Below are positions 39,812 through 50,902 of a stretch of DNA of 64,000 nt, piece after piece. The first letter of the stretch is position 1, and every line of letters starts with the position of its first letter. The notes beneath the pieces were generated by a model. The model saw only the letters and a list, made by a program, of their open reading frames with translations. It had not been told where the DNA came from and did not search any database. The translations under genes and the position numbers were made by a program. The DNA is from Macrocybe gigantea (taxonomy: Eukaryota > Basidiomycota > Agaricomycetes > Agaricales > Callistosporiaceae): positions 62,001 through 126,000 of the forward strand of contig SJRY01000004.1 of the NCBI GenBank assembly GCA_011319805.1. The letters are read 5' to 3'.

Positions 39812-40663
39812 AACGTCGTTGAAACAGGTCCAGATCGGCCAGATGGGAGACTAATATCACCTCGAAAGTGTAGCGTCCGCAGTATCCGCAGCGAGGTGGC
39901 CTCGACGTCGATAACATGAATCAGGGCTGCGTCTGACGTTGGCTTGATCCTTCTTTGAGCGCCGGACCAGCCTTCACTTTGATGGCTCGCGCATAAGACG
40001 CTAAGGGTGCATGACATGTGACTCACTGGCAAGCCCTGCACGAACATCATCTACTTAGACGCTCGGTAGGATAATCTAGAACTAGATCAACAACGCGGCG
40101 ATATTGAACAGTATGGGGTGACCGACGTCTCACTGGGCCTCAACGTTAGCAGCTTTCCAGCGATTGTATTCAACTTTAATTGAGAATAGACAACGACAAT
40201 GAATGCAAAGAAAATGGCCCATGGCATCAGATCAATGAGAATGAAGCGCAAGAGGGAGTCCAAGACGTGAGAAGCATAACGCACATGCCCCGATCTGTCG
40301 TACATGCTTTTGATTTCCGCAGCCAAAACCCCTCATCTTGTGCTCTTCAGCGTCTTCCAGTAAATCGTGCACATACGTACTGGCGAGAGCAATATCGGAA
40401 TGGCCGAATGGAACCATTAAATTTCTTGTGGTACTGCAAATCGGAGAAAGGTGTTGTCAACGTATTGACACAACGCAAAACGATTTCTCTGCGATAGGGT
40501 CGGCGAAACCGTCTTGCTTCTATGCGTTCAAGTCGAAGTGCTCCGGGTAAGGGATTTCAATGCCATGATGATGTTCAAGTTCATGATCACGACATCCAAA
40601 ACGCGAACGACGCCACGTGATGCGGCTCGTTCTGTTTTCAACGCCGACGGTGATTTTGATTTT
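39812..40663. other. No firm gene; possible membrane-protein remnant on minus strand
   Basis: A minus-strand frame at 40087-40326 contains one strong hydrophobic helix (LIDLMPWAIFFAFIVVVY) between hydrophilic flanks. I could not connect it by splice signals to other exons. Otherwise this is the upstream region of the RT-like chimeric gene. Confidence 0.3.
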
Positions 40664-41008
40664 TTAATTATATTTTCCATCATCGTCGTTGTCGCCGTCC
40701 ACGGTGAAAACAACTTGCATATCGTGCCTGCCAGCGCCATCGCTGTCGTCCAACCGCTTCTCGATGTCGATCAGGATGTCCCTCACTTGCGTCTCGATGC
40801 CCATGTCGCGCCTTGCGAACGAGCACGAGGTGCACGGCGCTCCGCCGACCGTCAACATGCGATTCGGCACCGGCCAGGCCTGCCACCGCGTATAAGCTCG
40901 TGGGACGTGTTCGAGAATTCGTCCACACGGGGACGCTGTTGTCCTTCCCGTCCGTGACAGATTCGGCGCGAAGCCAGGGCTCGTGGACGAGCGAAGGAGG
41001 CCGGACAC
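40664..41008 (-). CDS. Hypothetical protein fragment with CxxC motif
   Basis: GC-rich minus-strand frame without a recognised family. It contains RMLTVGGAPCTSCSFARRD, a CxxC pair that could bind metal, then an amphipathic helix (IETQVRDILIDIEKRL) and an acidic tail ending VDGDNDDDGKYN. The open frame has no ATG at its left end; the first ATG begins MLTVGG. It may be a single exon of a longer gene or a remnant. Codon use (GC-rich third positions) favours real coding. Confidence 0.35.
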   Translation of the reverse strand: MSGLLRSSTSPGFAPNLSRTGRTTASPCGRILEHVPRAYTRWQAWPVPNRMLTVGGAPCTSCSFARRDMGIETQVRDILIDIEKRLDDSDGAGRHDMQVVFTVDGDNDDDGKYN

Positions 41009-41353
41009 GGGAGAAGGAGAAGGAGAAGCGAGCGGAGAGGAAATACCTAGGAAATCGCTATTGCGGGGGTCCGTTCAGCGACGCAGTTGCACGTCCACAA
41101 GCCGTAGTGAATGTACTGGAGGATATGATATGTCAACCTACCTACGATGACATGCTTGGTCATAAATGGAGATACATTACTGGATTCGATCACCCAACCC
41201 CTTTTGGAAATCAAAGTGGGCGTATTCCTCCACGCCATGACTGGCAGCCGGTTTCAACTCTTACAACGTACCTCTCTCACTGACACCCCTGCGTCAATCT
41301 CGATATCGTCTAACATCCTTGTGCATTGACCACCATAACAGCAGCTCTGGCAC
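41009..41353. other. Intergenic
   Basis: Short region upstream of the 24-nt repeat gene. No reading frame with family resemblance. Confidence 0.35.
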
Positions 41354-43281
41354 CATGTTCAGACTCGACAACCTCATCAAGCACCTCTACTCACTCGTCT
41401 ACCCTATTCTCAAAGCGCTAGGGATGGCCCCCAGCGTCGCGGCGAAATACTCTAAGTATGTCCTTCGCTCTGAAAGAGGGGCGCTGAGCGCAGCCTCCAT
41501 CTGCGTCTTCCGGGATACGTTGGCCGGATACTACGCCGAAGAATCTCGCGAGACGGCTCGAGCTCTTCGAGTCTCGAAGATTGTTCTCTACAAGAACATG
41601 GCTGCGCCACACTCTCCTCAGTATGAATACCTAGTTGCATGGGTCGAAGCGGAAGGCTGCAGGCCATCCTTGGTGAAGATCGAAAGGCTGCGCTCACAGC
41701 AGAAACGCCCGGGCAAGCAGCCCGACGAGCAGAACGACAAGCAGGATGACAAGCAGCCCGACGAGCAGAACGACAAGCAGCCCGACGAGCAGGATGACAA
41801 GCAGCCCGACGAGCAGATGACAAGCAGCCCGACGAGCAGGATGACAAGCAGCCCGACGAGCAGGATGACAAGCAGCCCGACGAGCAGGATGACAAGCAGC
41901 CCGACGAGCAGGATGACAAGCAGCCCGACGAGCAGGATGACAAGCAGCCCGACGAGCAGGATGACAAGCAGCCCGACGAGCAGGATGACAAGCAGCCCGA
42001 CGAGCAGGATGACAAGCAGCCCGATGAGCAGCCCGACAAGCAGCCCGATGAGCCGACCCCGAAACGAAGCATGTTCGCCACGGACAGGTCTTCAGCTTCC
42101 TGCTCCTCTGACTCAATTAGCCCAGAGAAATATGCCAATGACAGGATAACTGGCCTCCGTCATCGCCCTTCCCGCGACGTGCAAGTGTTGACTCTCGAAT
42201 TCGGTGATAACAACGCCCCACTTTATTATTACCAGCTCGTTGTCCTCGCGCAAGCTGTCTATGAACATAACCAATATTATCGTCTCTTCAAACAAAGCTT
42301 CTATTGGTATGCCGGAGTCATATGCGGCATCCTAAGGCAACAGTTTCCGAGTGTCGCCGTCACCGAATCGAAGGGATATGATCCCCATTCGTGCTACGGT
42401 CCACTTGGCGTCAAGATGTGGCATACCGCGATAGACGTCGGTCATATCAATTTCTGGAAGGAAGTTGAAAAATTTGAAGAGCAAGAGGTAAGCCTCGCAC
42501 TCTAGCTTTTTACGAATTTACTCATCAAAGCTATCTGTGCAATTCAGATCGGAAGGATTAATCGTCAGGTGAGTGTATTCGGTCCAGACCTTTCCGCCTT
42601 ACTCATACGTTTTAGGTACGCGTTCCATTTTATGAGCTTCTCGTTTGCCTTTTTTACATACGCTATGTTTCAGATACAAGCCTTCATTAAGGCGAAGGAT
42701 GAAGAGGTATGCATTCCGTTCTGTGAGCTTCTCATTTGTCTTTTACATCCGCTATGTTTCAGATTAAGCGAAGGATGAAGAGGTCAGTACGCCTTTCGCC
42801 ATGTGACTCCACACGTGAACTCAATTTCCATTCTGACAGATCCGTCAGAAGGAGAAGGAGGTACGTTCCAAGCTCATCATGTCATGTCTGCCGCATGATC
42901 GCGACATGTTGCCCATTCGGTGATTGTCTGAACGTATGTCCTACATAGATTGAAGAACTGCGGAAGAAATTTGAGTCAGTAAGTCCAGCTTGACAGAGAT
43001 ACAACGCATTGTTTTGTTTAACGATGTCATTACCAGCTGAAGCCGAAGAATTCCAAAGCCTCCGAAGCGCAGAACACCTCAAGCGACCTCAGCCAAAACC
43101 CGGCGGATGAGTCGGAAAATCATGCTGGAACCAGTGCTGATGCTGCGAAGGCGACGGCGACGAAATCGACTGCGGGAGGCAGTCATTTGCACATGAAAAA
43201 GCCTAGCATGGTGAGGCTTTTCCACTGTCGGTCGTTCAAAGCCGACTGATCACCTCTCCGCAGATCAAAGTTCAGGCCTGA
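41354..43281 (+). CDS. Lineage-type protein of unknown function with KQPDEQDD repeats and C-terminal microexons
   Basis: The ATG at 41354 starts MFRLDNLIKHLYSLVYPI. About 115 ordered residues are followed by a hydrophilic tract of 8-residue repeats (KQPDEQDD), then a second ordered region (VLTLEFGDNNAPLYYYQLVV, FKQSFYWYAGVICGILRQQF, YGPLGVKMWHTAIDVGH) and a Lys/Glu-rich helical tail (EVEKFEEQ, IGRINRQ, IQAFIKAKDEE, IRQKEKE, IEELRKKFES). The tail is encoded by exons of only 20-33 nt, and the last large exon ends with IKVQA, stop 43279-43281. One repeat unit lacks a base (near 41815), moving the frame from 0 to 2; the downstream half reads only in that second frame. I recall similar LYYYQL-type proteins in other mushrooms but know no function. 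The tail looks like a coiled coil. Confidence 0.65.
41715..42050 (+). repeat. 24-nt coding tandem repeat, about a dozen units
   Basis: Near-identical 24-nt units encode KQPDEQDD. The first units are variable (one shortened, one with AAC for GAT). One unit, ending near 41815, is 23 nt, causing a -1 shift. The array closes with partial CAGCCCGAT/CAGCCCGAC units. High identity points to recent slippage or unequal exchange. Confidence 0.9.
42616..42782 (+). repeat. Duplicated intron-microexon pair
   Basis: Introns 42616-42673 and 42707-42762 are clearly copies of each other: both hold TGAGCTTCTC and end CGCTATGTTTCAG. The exons after them share GCGAAGGATGAAGAG. This is a recent tandem duplication of about 90 nt within the gene. 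Confidence 0.8.
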
Positions 43282-44736
43282 GCCCTTTTCGTCGCCTCTT
43301 GTCAGGTGTTTACGCTACCTCCTCATGAACGCGCGGATGCTGGTGTCTCGAGTTTGATACTCCCGCTTTATCCGACAGTCCGCTTTCTGTCTTTCGCTCT
43401 GTTTTTATGTCTCTTTACGACTCCTTTACGCGCTCCATGCTCGATCTATGCCCCATCTTCGATTCTTTGTCTTGTTACCCGCATCTTTGCTTACTATCTC
43501 GCTCTCCGCTTTGCTTTCCACTTTGCTTTCCAAAGCCTTTGTTTTTGTTTTCTATGCTGCAAATTGTCACGGGTGACCCCTCGGAAACTAGTTAACACTC
43601 TCACGCATCTCTTTGTTCAATGTACCCTGGATCGCTGTTTTTGAATCTCCTTTCATGCTATGTCGAGTTCTCAACCTCCTGATATGGGATTTACAAAACC
43701 AGGCTGATCGAACAGCCCTTGGGAAAGGACAAATGTTGCAGCGCCATCTTGACACGACCAGTCCTTGTTTTATGCGGGCCCGCAAGCAGGCTTCTGCAGC
43801 ATGTATGGATGAAAAGGGACACGAGCTATCTACAGAAGTGCAGCTGTGAAACATCCGTTTGTGATGACAGCTGAAGCACGCTGTGAAAGGTCTCTGCCCA
43901 GCATTCCGTTTGCGGGAATGTAGGCAGGACTTCTCGCACCTATTCTTGACATTAAGCCCACCTTCTCCCGTCTCAACACAGGCTCTCTACATTTTCAATC
44001 TCCTCTTGAGTCGGATCAAGGAGATAGGCAGTAACAATATAGAGCAAGCGCTTCATAATGCTGGCTGGCACCTACGGAGCTATTTGAGGGCTCCGAAAAG
44101 GACTTGATGGGTAATTAATTCAGCTTCTCACCAGCAAAATCACGCCGCTCAATGCCAAGCTCGCCTTTCCACCTCAGAACTTGATAGATCTCATCTGAAA
44201 GCAGAAGCCATCATACAGCCTTATGAATTCACTGGTGAGTTCCGTCGGTGGTGTTTGCGACCATGTCGATGGTCATGGTCACGGACCTATGTTCTGTGAA
44301 GGCATGGAGGCGCTGAGAAAGCGAGAGAGTAGATATGGTAACAGCCGCCCTCTATCCCGACATACTCAAAACCCCACCTACAAGCGCACAGGTGCAAGTC
44401 GCAACGCATAGTTGAGCACCAGCCACCTTCACACCCACGTGATATTCCATCTCATGATGCGTCATGACATTGACATCCACATGATCCAGCATCTTTCTGA
44501 AAGTCTCGAAGAAATCATCACAGGAGGTTTAGGGGTTATTTGGAACAGATTAGTGGGAATGTGCGCGTTTCTGGTATGATAAAAATTTCATGAGATAATT
44601 AGTGCTTAATCTTGAAACAGACTTTGACTTCCAATCTGGTGCCCGATCAAGTACCGGAGGACACAGAATCCTAAAAAAAAATCAGAGGCCCACGAACGCG
44701 GCTCCAAAGACATAAACTGCAAATTCTCTCTAAAAT
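43282..44736. other. Intergenic, no recognisable gene
   Basis: About 1.45 kb. A T/C-rich part at 43300-43600 gives an open plus-strand frame that is hydrophobic by composition only. No family resemblance was found elsewhere. Confidence 0.45.
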
Positions 44737-46033
44737 TTAGGCTCTGGAAGTGATAGTGTCGCGGACAATGAGATTAGGCAAAGATTTCTTGTCTGGCAAC
44801 ACCATCCCCTCCTTCGCCTTTGGACTCATCATCAGGTCTTTGGAATAATAATCCGCCCACAAGTTCCGGTCGACGACATACGGATTCAACAATAGGAAGG
44901 TTCCAAAGTCGGCAGGCGAGGACGAGATGATCTCCGCACCAGGCTGGGCACCAGGATCTGATGGCTGGTGCGAACGACGTATGCCAAGATGAACGATCTG
45001 GATCCAGAAATAGGTCATCGTGACATGAAACGTTCGGCCGTTGGCTTGCGGGCTCTGCGAAATATACTTTTCTATCCCGTCGAAGATCATGTTCTTCCCT
45101 GTCAACAGAAAATGTCAGAGTAAATTTCCGCGTGAGGAATCAAACGCTGCAAATACCTTTTTGACGGCCATACGTCGTCAGAAGAGCGTACGCCACTCTT
45201 AGGTGGTTATAATGATCCCAGACCGGGAGGTCGACGGCGTTAAATTGAGACAAAAATATTTCAGGCGTCGAGTCGTTTTTGCACGTGCCAGCCATGATTC
45301 AAGCCTTTCGACAAGTTCAGTCGAGGAGCGAGACCTCAGAGGCGACTATCGACTGAATGGAACGACTGCTTTCGATGGCTGGAATCAACCAGCCAAAGGC
45401 GTCGTCCAGCCCGCTGTTCTCCATGCCCATCGTCAATGTGCACGGGAACACGAATGCGTTCCGGCCAACCAGAGACCGCGCAAAAGCTCTGCGAATCTCA
45501 TCTGTCGACATGGCTCCAGATACATATTGCTTGTTCGCAAGTCTATGCAGAATACGGAGATTAGCGTATCAGTCCTCCAAGTCAGCCCTGTCTCTTTTCA
45601 GGACTCACATCAGCGTCGGATGTCCTTTCGGAGACTTGCCAGCCTCGGAACGCATTGAATCTACCCCACTCACGGCTTGATCAAACGTGTCCACGCTTGC
45701 CGAGAGACGTGTATGAGGAGTACTGTTCAACATCCAGATAACTGCGTCTGCCTGGGAAGCGTAGATCTTAACCAGGCCCATCATGTATTGAATGCTGGCG
45801 CATCCAAATCCGTAATCCCATCCGACGATCCTGGCCTTCTTCCCCATCGAGGTCGGCACCTCGATCTCCTCTACATTGAAACCGATGGATGGAATGGTCT
45901 GAACGATGCCGCCGGTCTTGAGCAGTCACAAGAGCGTCGTCTTCCCCGTGCCTTCCAGACCGAGGATGGCGACGGTGTACGCGTCTTTCCTAGGGTAGAA
46001 TTGCTCGATCAGCCTGCGAATGACCGTCAACAT
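44737..46033 (-). pseudogene. ARF-like small GTPase with C-terminal extension, disrupted
   Basis: The start MLTVIRRLIEQFYPRKDAYT at 46033 and the P-loop GLEGTGKTTLL match mushroom ARF/SAR-like GTPases. The next codon is an in-frame TGA where the family has an aromatic residue; the frame then continues LLKTGGIVQTIPSIGFNVEE. The switch II WDxGG site reads WDYGFGCAS, and the NKxD site reads ANKQYVSG (Asp lost). Downstream, a frame break lies after EVSLLD (near 45317) and a -1 break in an A run near 45277-45281. The rest of the family's extension follows (LPVWDHYNHLRVAYALL, RTFHVTMTYFWIQIVHLGIR, NPYVVDRNLWADYYSKD) and ends TITSRA. A nonsense codon plus two frame breaks argue for a pseudogene, though the A-run break could be a sequence error. 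GTP binding would be impaired in any case. Confidence 0.75.
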
Positions 46034-47058
46034 TTGTTATCGCGATGTTTCACGGATGAGCTCGCCGTCAAGCTGAAACCTCGTAAGGTGAAATGCTCCA
46101 GGGTTAAAGTGAGTTATAACTGGGCGGGATCAGCGCAAGGACTGACGTGTCCGCGGCGACTTGGTTACGTGGTTCCGCGTTGCCGTATATGAAATCACAT
46201 ATCGAGGCACTGTACTGCTAACGTCCTGTCAGCTCGAGAATGATGGTCAACGGGCGTCTTGTCAAGTTCCAGACAAACATAACAAGTTGGTCGCGCGCCA
46301 AATTGACAGAAAAGCGCGTATTTTGATCAATAATGATAAATAAAGATAAGATGACAGTCCAAGGCGATGACCTGCGAAACCCTGGCAAGACCGAGTCAAT
46401 TTCGCCAATTAGGTCTTATTGCGCCGCTTCCCTGCTGCTGCGCCTCCGAATCCGTGGGGATGTCACAACGGATGAACATTAATGGACTTTTTTGCTTGCT
46501 CTGGCATCGAATATGTGACTGGCAACGCACTGAACTTGGAGATCTCTTGGACTCCTCTAGCTGGACAAACGATGCTTGCCGGACGACTGACAACCAAATG
46601 ATTCTGCCTTCTTCTCTGCACACGACAGGTTCTGACACGTACAACAAGGATCGGCCCTTCAACTCGGTGATTGGGATTGATCCTTGGCTCTCCGGTCATT
46701 TTTCTTCTGTCCACAATCTACTACGAACTTTTCAAAAAAAAAAGTCCAACCCCGACGAGTCGGAAAGCTCGATGATTATCATCTTGCGACGCATACGCGT
46801 CCTGACTGCTCTCGAGGTACGGCGGTGCATCGAGGGGCCTTGCACATTTGCGCTGAAACATCGAGTCTTTGCCTGTGGTGGGAGGGCTTAAATATCATGA
46901 GCTTCCGCCCCGATCTCTTCATCGTCAAACAGCTCTTCCGGGCTTTCCGAAGCCTTTCCAAGTACCTTATCACCCCCCGACCTCCTAATTCTGATTCACC
47001 TCCATCGCCGTTGCGTCACTCTTTTCAAAAAGTCAATTTCTCTCCGCCCTGCGCCGCC
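46034..47058. other. Intergenic, promoter side of two genes
   Basis: About 1 kb between the divergent ARF-like pseudogene and the DUF6593 gene. An open plus-strand stretch with ATG at 46897 (SFRPDLFIVKQLFRAF) may be 5' leader or an upstream reading frame; it does not match the family. Confidence 0.4.
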
Positions 47059-47762
47059 ATGCACCACAGCAACCCATACAACTCCTGGACTCAGCCCAGC
47101 GCGAACCGCCGACGCGGATGCCAATCCCGACCCCGGCGCCGCCGCCCGACTGGATCACGTTCCTCATCGTCCCGCGGCACGCGTCGATCCTCAACTCGTC
47201 GATCACGTCGCGCGGACAGGCATATTACGCCGTCACGACGGGCCTCACGGAGCCGGGGCACGAGTGCACGCAGATCACGAACGTCCGCGGCAGCGTCGTC
47301 GGCAGGATCGACTGGACGTCCTCCCCGCTCGTAGAGGTCAAGAACGCCGTCTCGCAGAAGATCATCGGCAGCTGGCTCAGGCTCTCCGACGACATGAGGT
47401 ATGACCTGTGAATTTGTTCTTTTTTTTCCTCCGTACTTTCAGGAAGCCATTAAAAATGCACCATGTTTTGAACAGTCATAGGACGATGGTCGTCAGAAAG
47501 AAGCGGTACTTCTGGGCTCCGTACCAGAACGAAATCCACGTGCGTCTCTTCTTCCGACCTCCGTCATTCGCGAGAGAAATTTGACTGTCATCGTCTTCTG
47601 CAGATGTACGAAGAGCTGAGCTCGACGTCATACCCGTTGGTCAGAATCGTGCGCCGAGAACGCATCGACATCTTCATCAACCCGGCGCTCATCCAGCTCG
47701 GGCTGGTCGACACCGTTATCGTCGTCGCACTAATCTTGCAGAGCGGTAGGAACATTGACTGA
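47059..47762 (+). CDS. DUF6593 family protein
   Basis: A small basidiomycete family of unknown function with a beta-rich fold. It starts MHHSNPYNSW. The core is PPPDWITFLIVPR, GRIDWTSSPLVEV, LRLSDDMR spliced to TMVVRKKRYFWAPYQNEI, then INPALIQLGLVDTVIV and the typical terminal SGRNID, stop 47760-47762. Two introns: donor GTATGA near 47400 ending CAG near 47476, and GTGCGT near 47540 ending CAG near 47603. A one-base deletion near 47095-47105 separates the start from the core: after it the reading runs EPPTRMPIPTPAPPPDW. An alternative start at the internal ATG 47118 avoids the break and leaves the whole core intact. Role unknown; many paralogues are typical of mushrooms. Confidence 0.8.
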
Positions 47763-49004
47763 AGAATGCAAACACTCTGGAAACAACACGTCCCCTCATT
47801 CACTCGTAGCCATGCTTACAACACATATACTGTTATAGTAACTCCTATTAGTTCGCTAGTATTATTATATCTAATTGTGGTCGACTCGCATCTATCTATT
47901 TATTTATATATAAACCTATACGTATCCTATTACAGTACATAGTCTCGTGCAAGCACGAATCCAATTTATAAATTCGCTGGCGCCTCTTCGAACCTGTTTT
48001 AATTCAGTGCGATTCAATCAATGGCACAAACGCCTGCCAAGGACAATCACCACATACCAAATCTCGTAGAAGGCCAACAAAACAACTCACCATATTCTAT
48101 TTCCATTATTCAAAGACGATTACTATGTGTTGCTTCTATACATTCGCTGCATCTCTAGAGATTATAAAGCCAAAAGAAAAACAAACGTCAGCGCACTCAA
48201 GGAACACAGATCCAAGCAGCCTAGACACATGCACGCTCCAAGGCTTTCAGGCTGTCATTATTTATTTTATTTTGATTTTTTTTCGATTGGCAATTCATTT
48301 CTCCAAGTCCAATGGCAGGTTGGTGTGGGGTATACGTAAGAAAGGGGAAAAATAATTGAAAAGTGCCAGCGATTGAAACGGTTCATGACCGAATAATGTC
48401 AAAAAAAGGCAGGATAAGAAAAGCGGGAAAAAAAGAAGGAAACAAAAAGAGAGCTTGGATGAATGACGCGAAGACGGATTTCTTTTTAAAAAAAGATGCT
48501 ACAGTAGTGAGATATATGATGACAGAGATGACGCGGGGAGGAATGCAAGTGCGAGCGCAAGCGCGGGCCGGGAGGAACGGAACGGAGGAGACATGCATGA
48601 CAACGCAAGGATAGGGCGACGTCTGAAGAAAACAGAAAAAGAGTACAGCCTTTCCTGCCGGTGGAAAGGCAACCCATCTTCCTCTGAAAGGCGAAAACCG
48701 AGGAAAACCCAAAAAAAAAGTTAACACACGCGCTTCGGATTCGACCGGTGCTTTGCGCCTGGACGTTCCAAAGAACGCATTGGGCTCTGCCTGAGGGGAA
48801 AAAAGGGCGTTTAAAACAATATTAACAACAGATATCGATGAATAAAGAAAATGATTAAAAGAAACAAAACAACCAAGTCCCTTGTTCCCAATGCATTCCA
48901 TCGATATCAATATATGTAACATGACAGGATAAGAAAAACTCTTGCGTCCATGAAGCAAAAAGAAGGTAATGTAAAATAGGAAATGGAAGAAACAGAGGAC
49001 CGAC
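47763..49004. other. Convergent 3' regions, A-rich
   Basis: About 1.2 kb between the ends of the DUF6593 gene and the glycosyltransferase. It is AT-rich, with poly-A and poly-T runs. A 222-codon minus-strand frame here is hydrophobic only because it is the complement of A-rich sequence. No gene accepted. Confidence 0.5.
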
Positions 49005-50902
49005 CTATCTAGCATAGCCGACCTGCATCTCCACCATTTCTTCCCGCTCAAGCGCCCTTCTCATCCCGCCGCCACCGCCGCCGCCAATCTGCGCTCTTGC
49101 GGTATATATCGGCGTGCTCGTCGTTGGCGTCGGCTCGTCGTGGTATGGCGACGGCTGGTCGCGGAACGGGGACAAGGGCTCGTTCGATGCGTTATTGAGC
49201 GTTGTCATCTGTTGCGGCCGCCGCGCCTGCGGCTGGTACGGGTGGGTGCTGAAATTGTTGTTGCTGGTGCTGTTGGAGTCGGTGTTATTCGCGCCCGCGT
49301 TCGCGTTGGCGGATTTTTCGTTCACGGCGTCTACGGCGGCGGTGGCGGCGGTGGCATCACCGATACCAGCCCGAGTACCCCAACCGGTCTAGTTCGGATT
49401 TGGGTCAGGACAGTGATGTCATCGAGGGGAACGGAGGGAACGGTTACCTCATGTAGTGTGAAAAGGGCGTACAGTTTCATGACGGCAAAGTAGTAACCAA
49501 AAAGGATAAAAGCGGGGACGTAAATGATGTCTTGAGGTCTATACCAGAGGTGAGGAAGAAGTTTGGCAGTTCGGGTCGCCGAGAGCCAGACACAATAAGA
49601 TAAAAGTATGTTCCTGTTCAGAAGGACACGATGTTCGTTTCTGAACAGTACCACGGTGTAGCAAAGCAGGAGCTCACCACCAAGGAAGATGATATCCGCC
49701 CTGCTCGATGGGAACCGTGCTCTTGTAGATAAGATATGAAACGAGACAGGGCCCAACGAGCAATGTCAAAGGATTGAAGAGCTTGTCCACCTAGACGAGC
49801 AGGTTGGCCGTCAGCGGCCCAAGATCTCCTAAGCCAAGAGGACGAGGACTAACCATGGTATACGCAACGTAAGGATGGCTAGTCCAAATATGTCTCTCCA
49901 TGAACAGACTACGCAGGTCGGACCGCCAGGTATTTCGCGTCCACCTGAGCACTTGCTTCAGGAACCTCCAATTCGGCTTCATGGTGCTGAGCAGCTCTGC
50001 CTCCTTACAACACTGGACGTACGTGCTCCAGCCGTGGCTCACCATCCACCGTGTCAAATACTTGTCGTCGCCCGAGTTGAGCTGGTATTTGCCCAGCCAG
50101 TAGTCGTGCGTGAAGCCGTGCAGAAACTCGGGGTCCTTGAGGATGACGGTGCGGTACGCGGCTGTGCGTCCAGAGAGGCAGGGGATACCTCCGTCGATGT
50201 GCGTCGAGGACGAGATCTCGATGTTACGGATGCTGAGGCGGAACGCAGCGAGGACCTCCCAGACGGTCATGCGCTGGCCAACGGGCTGAACGCGCTGACT
50301 GGTGCCGACGCCGCCGACCTTCTGGTCCTCAAAGCACGCAAGAATGTATGGCAGCATGGTCGGCGGCCAGATGGCATCATCATCCGCGAAGACGATGATG
50401 TCGGTCGTGGTGTTCTTGATGCCGTGGCTCATCTGGAGACGCTTGTTCGCAAACGGCACCGTGAGGACGCGGATGCGCTCGGGGTCGACCTGATTGGCAA
50501 GCTCCTGAAGCGGCCCGAGCATCTTCTCTTCGGTGATGATGAGAATCTCCTTTGGCTTGCCGACAAGCCAGCTATGGGCGGCCTCTTTGAACTCCTCGCC
50601 GGCGTCGATGGTCGGGACGATTATCGTGACGTCTTCCGAGGCTATGTACGTCGGGTTTTCAGGGAGTGGAACCGGGCGGTAAGCCAGCGCTGCCGCCAGG
50701 CGGATTAAGTACCATAAGTAGCGGTAAAAGCTGCATGCATGGCAAACGTGTTGCAAGAGTATTTGACTGGTCAGCCCTGCTGCCGAAATCATCCAATTCA
50801 ACGCACCCAATCACACCGAACGGGACGACTGGCGGGAGGTCAATCAGTTCAGACACGGTCCCTAGGAGTCAAATATGGCACACGCACAGACTGGGAAGGC
50901 AT
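49005..50902 (-). CDS. Family 2 glycosyltransferase, membrane polysaccharide synthase type
   Basis: Integral membrane processive glycosyltransferase of the hyaluronan/chitin synthase-like group, similar in kind to cryptococcal Cps1. The cytosolic catalytic domain shows VTIIVPTIDAGEEF, the DxD-type FADDDAIWPPTML, SGRTAAYR, DDKYLTRWMVSHGW and the acceptor-site QVLRWTRNTWRSDL. An N-terminal helix lies near FYRYLWYLIRLAAALAY, and membrane helices follow the catalytic part (NPLTLLVGPCLVSYLIY; PAFILFGYYFAVMKLYALF). The C-terminal tail is Asn/Ser/Pro-rich, ending EMVEMQVGYAR at 49005. The N-terminus is uncertain: MPSQSVRVPYLTPRDR from ATG 50902 would run into VSELIDLPPVVPFGV with one base missing, and the join into the main frame near 50770 is not resolved. 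Sugar and product are not evident. Confidence 0.85.

Noticed and set aside
41715..42050. Direct repeats as a CRISPR array
   Set aside because: Units are contiguous without unique spacers, coding, and in a eukaryotic gene.
41452..42138. Cys/Ser-repeat frame on the minus strand across the 24-nt array
   Set aside because: It is the antisense of the KQPDEQDD repeats; the plus-strand gene flanks it on both sides with better coding features.
43300..43650. Hydrophobic plus-strand frame of 112 codons after the repeat gene
   Set aside because: T/C-rich composition alone explains it; it lies in the 3' region and lacks family resemblance.
48383..49051. 222-codon hydrophobic minus-strand frame
   Set aside because: Complement of an A-rich 3' region; Phe/Leu/Ser-rich by composition, and it overlaps the glycosyltransferase end out of frame.
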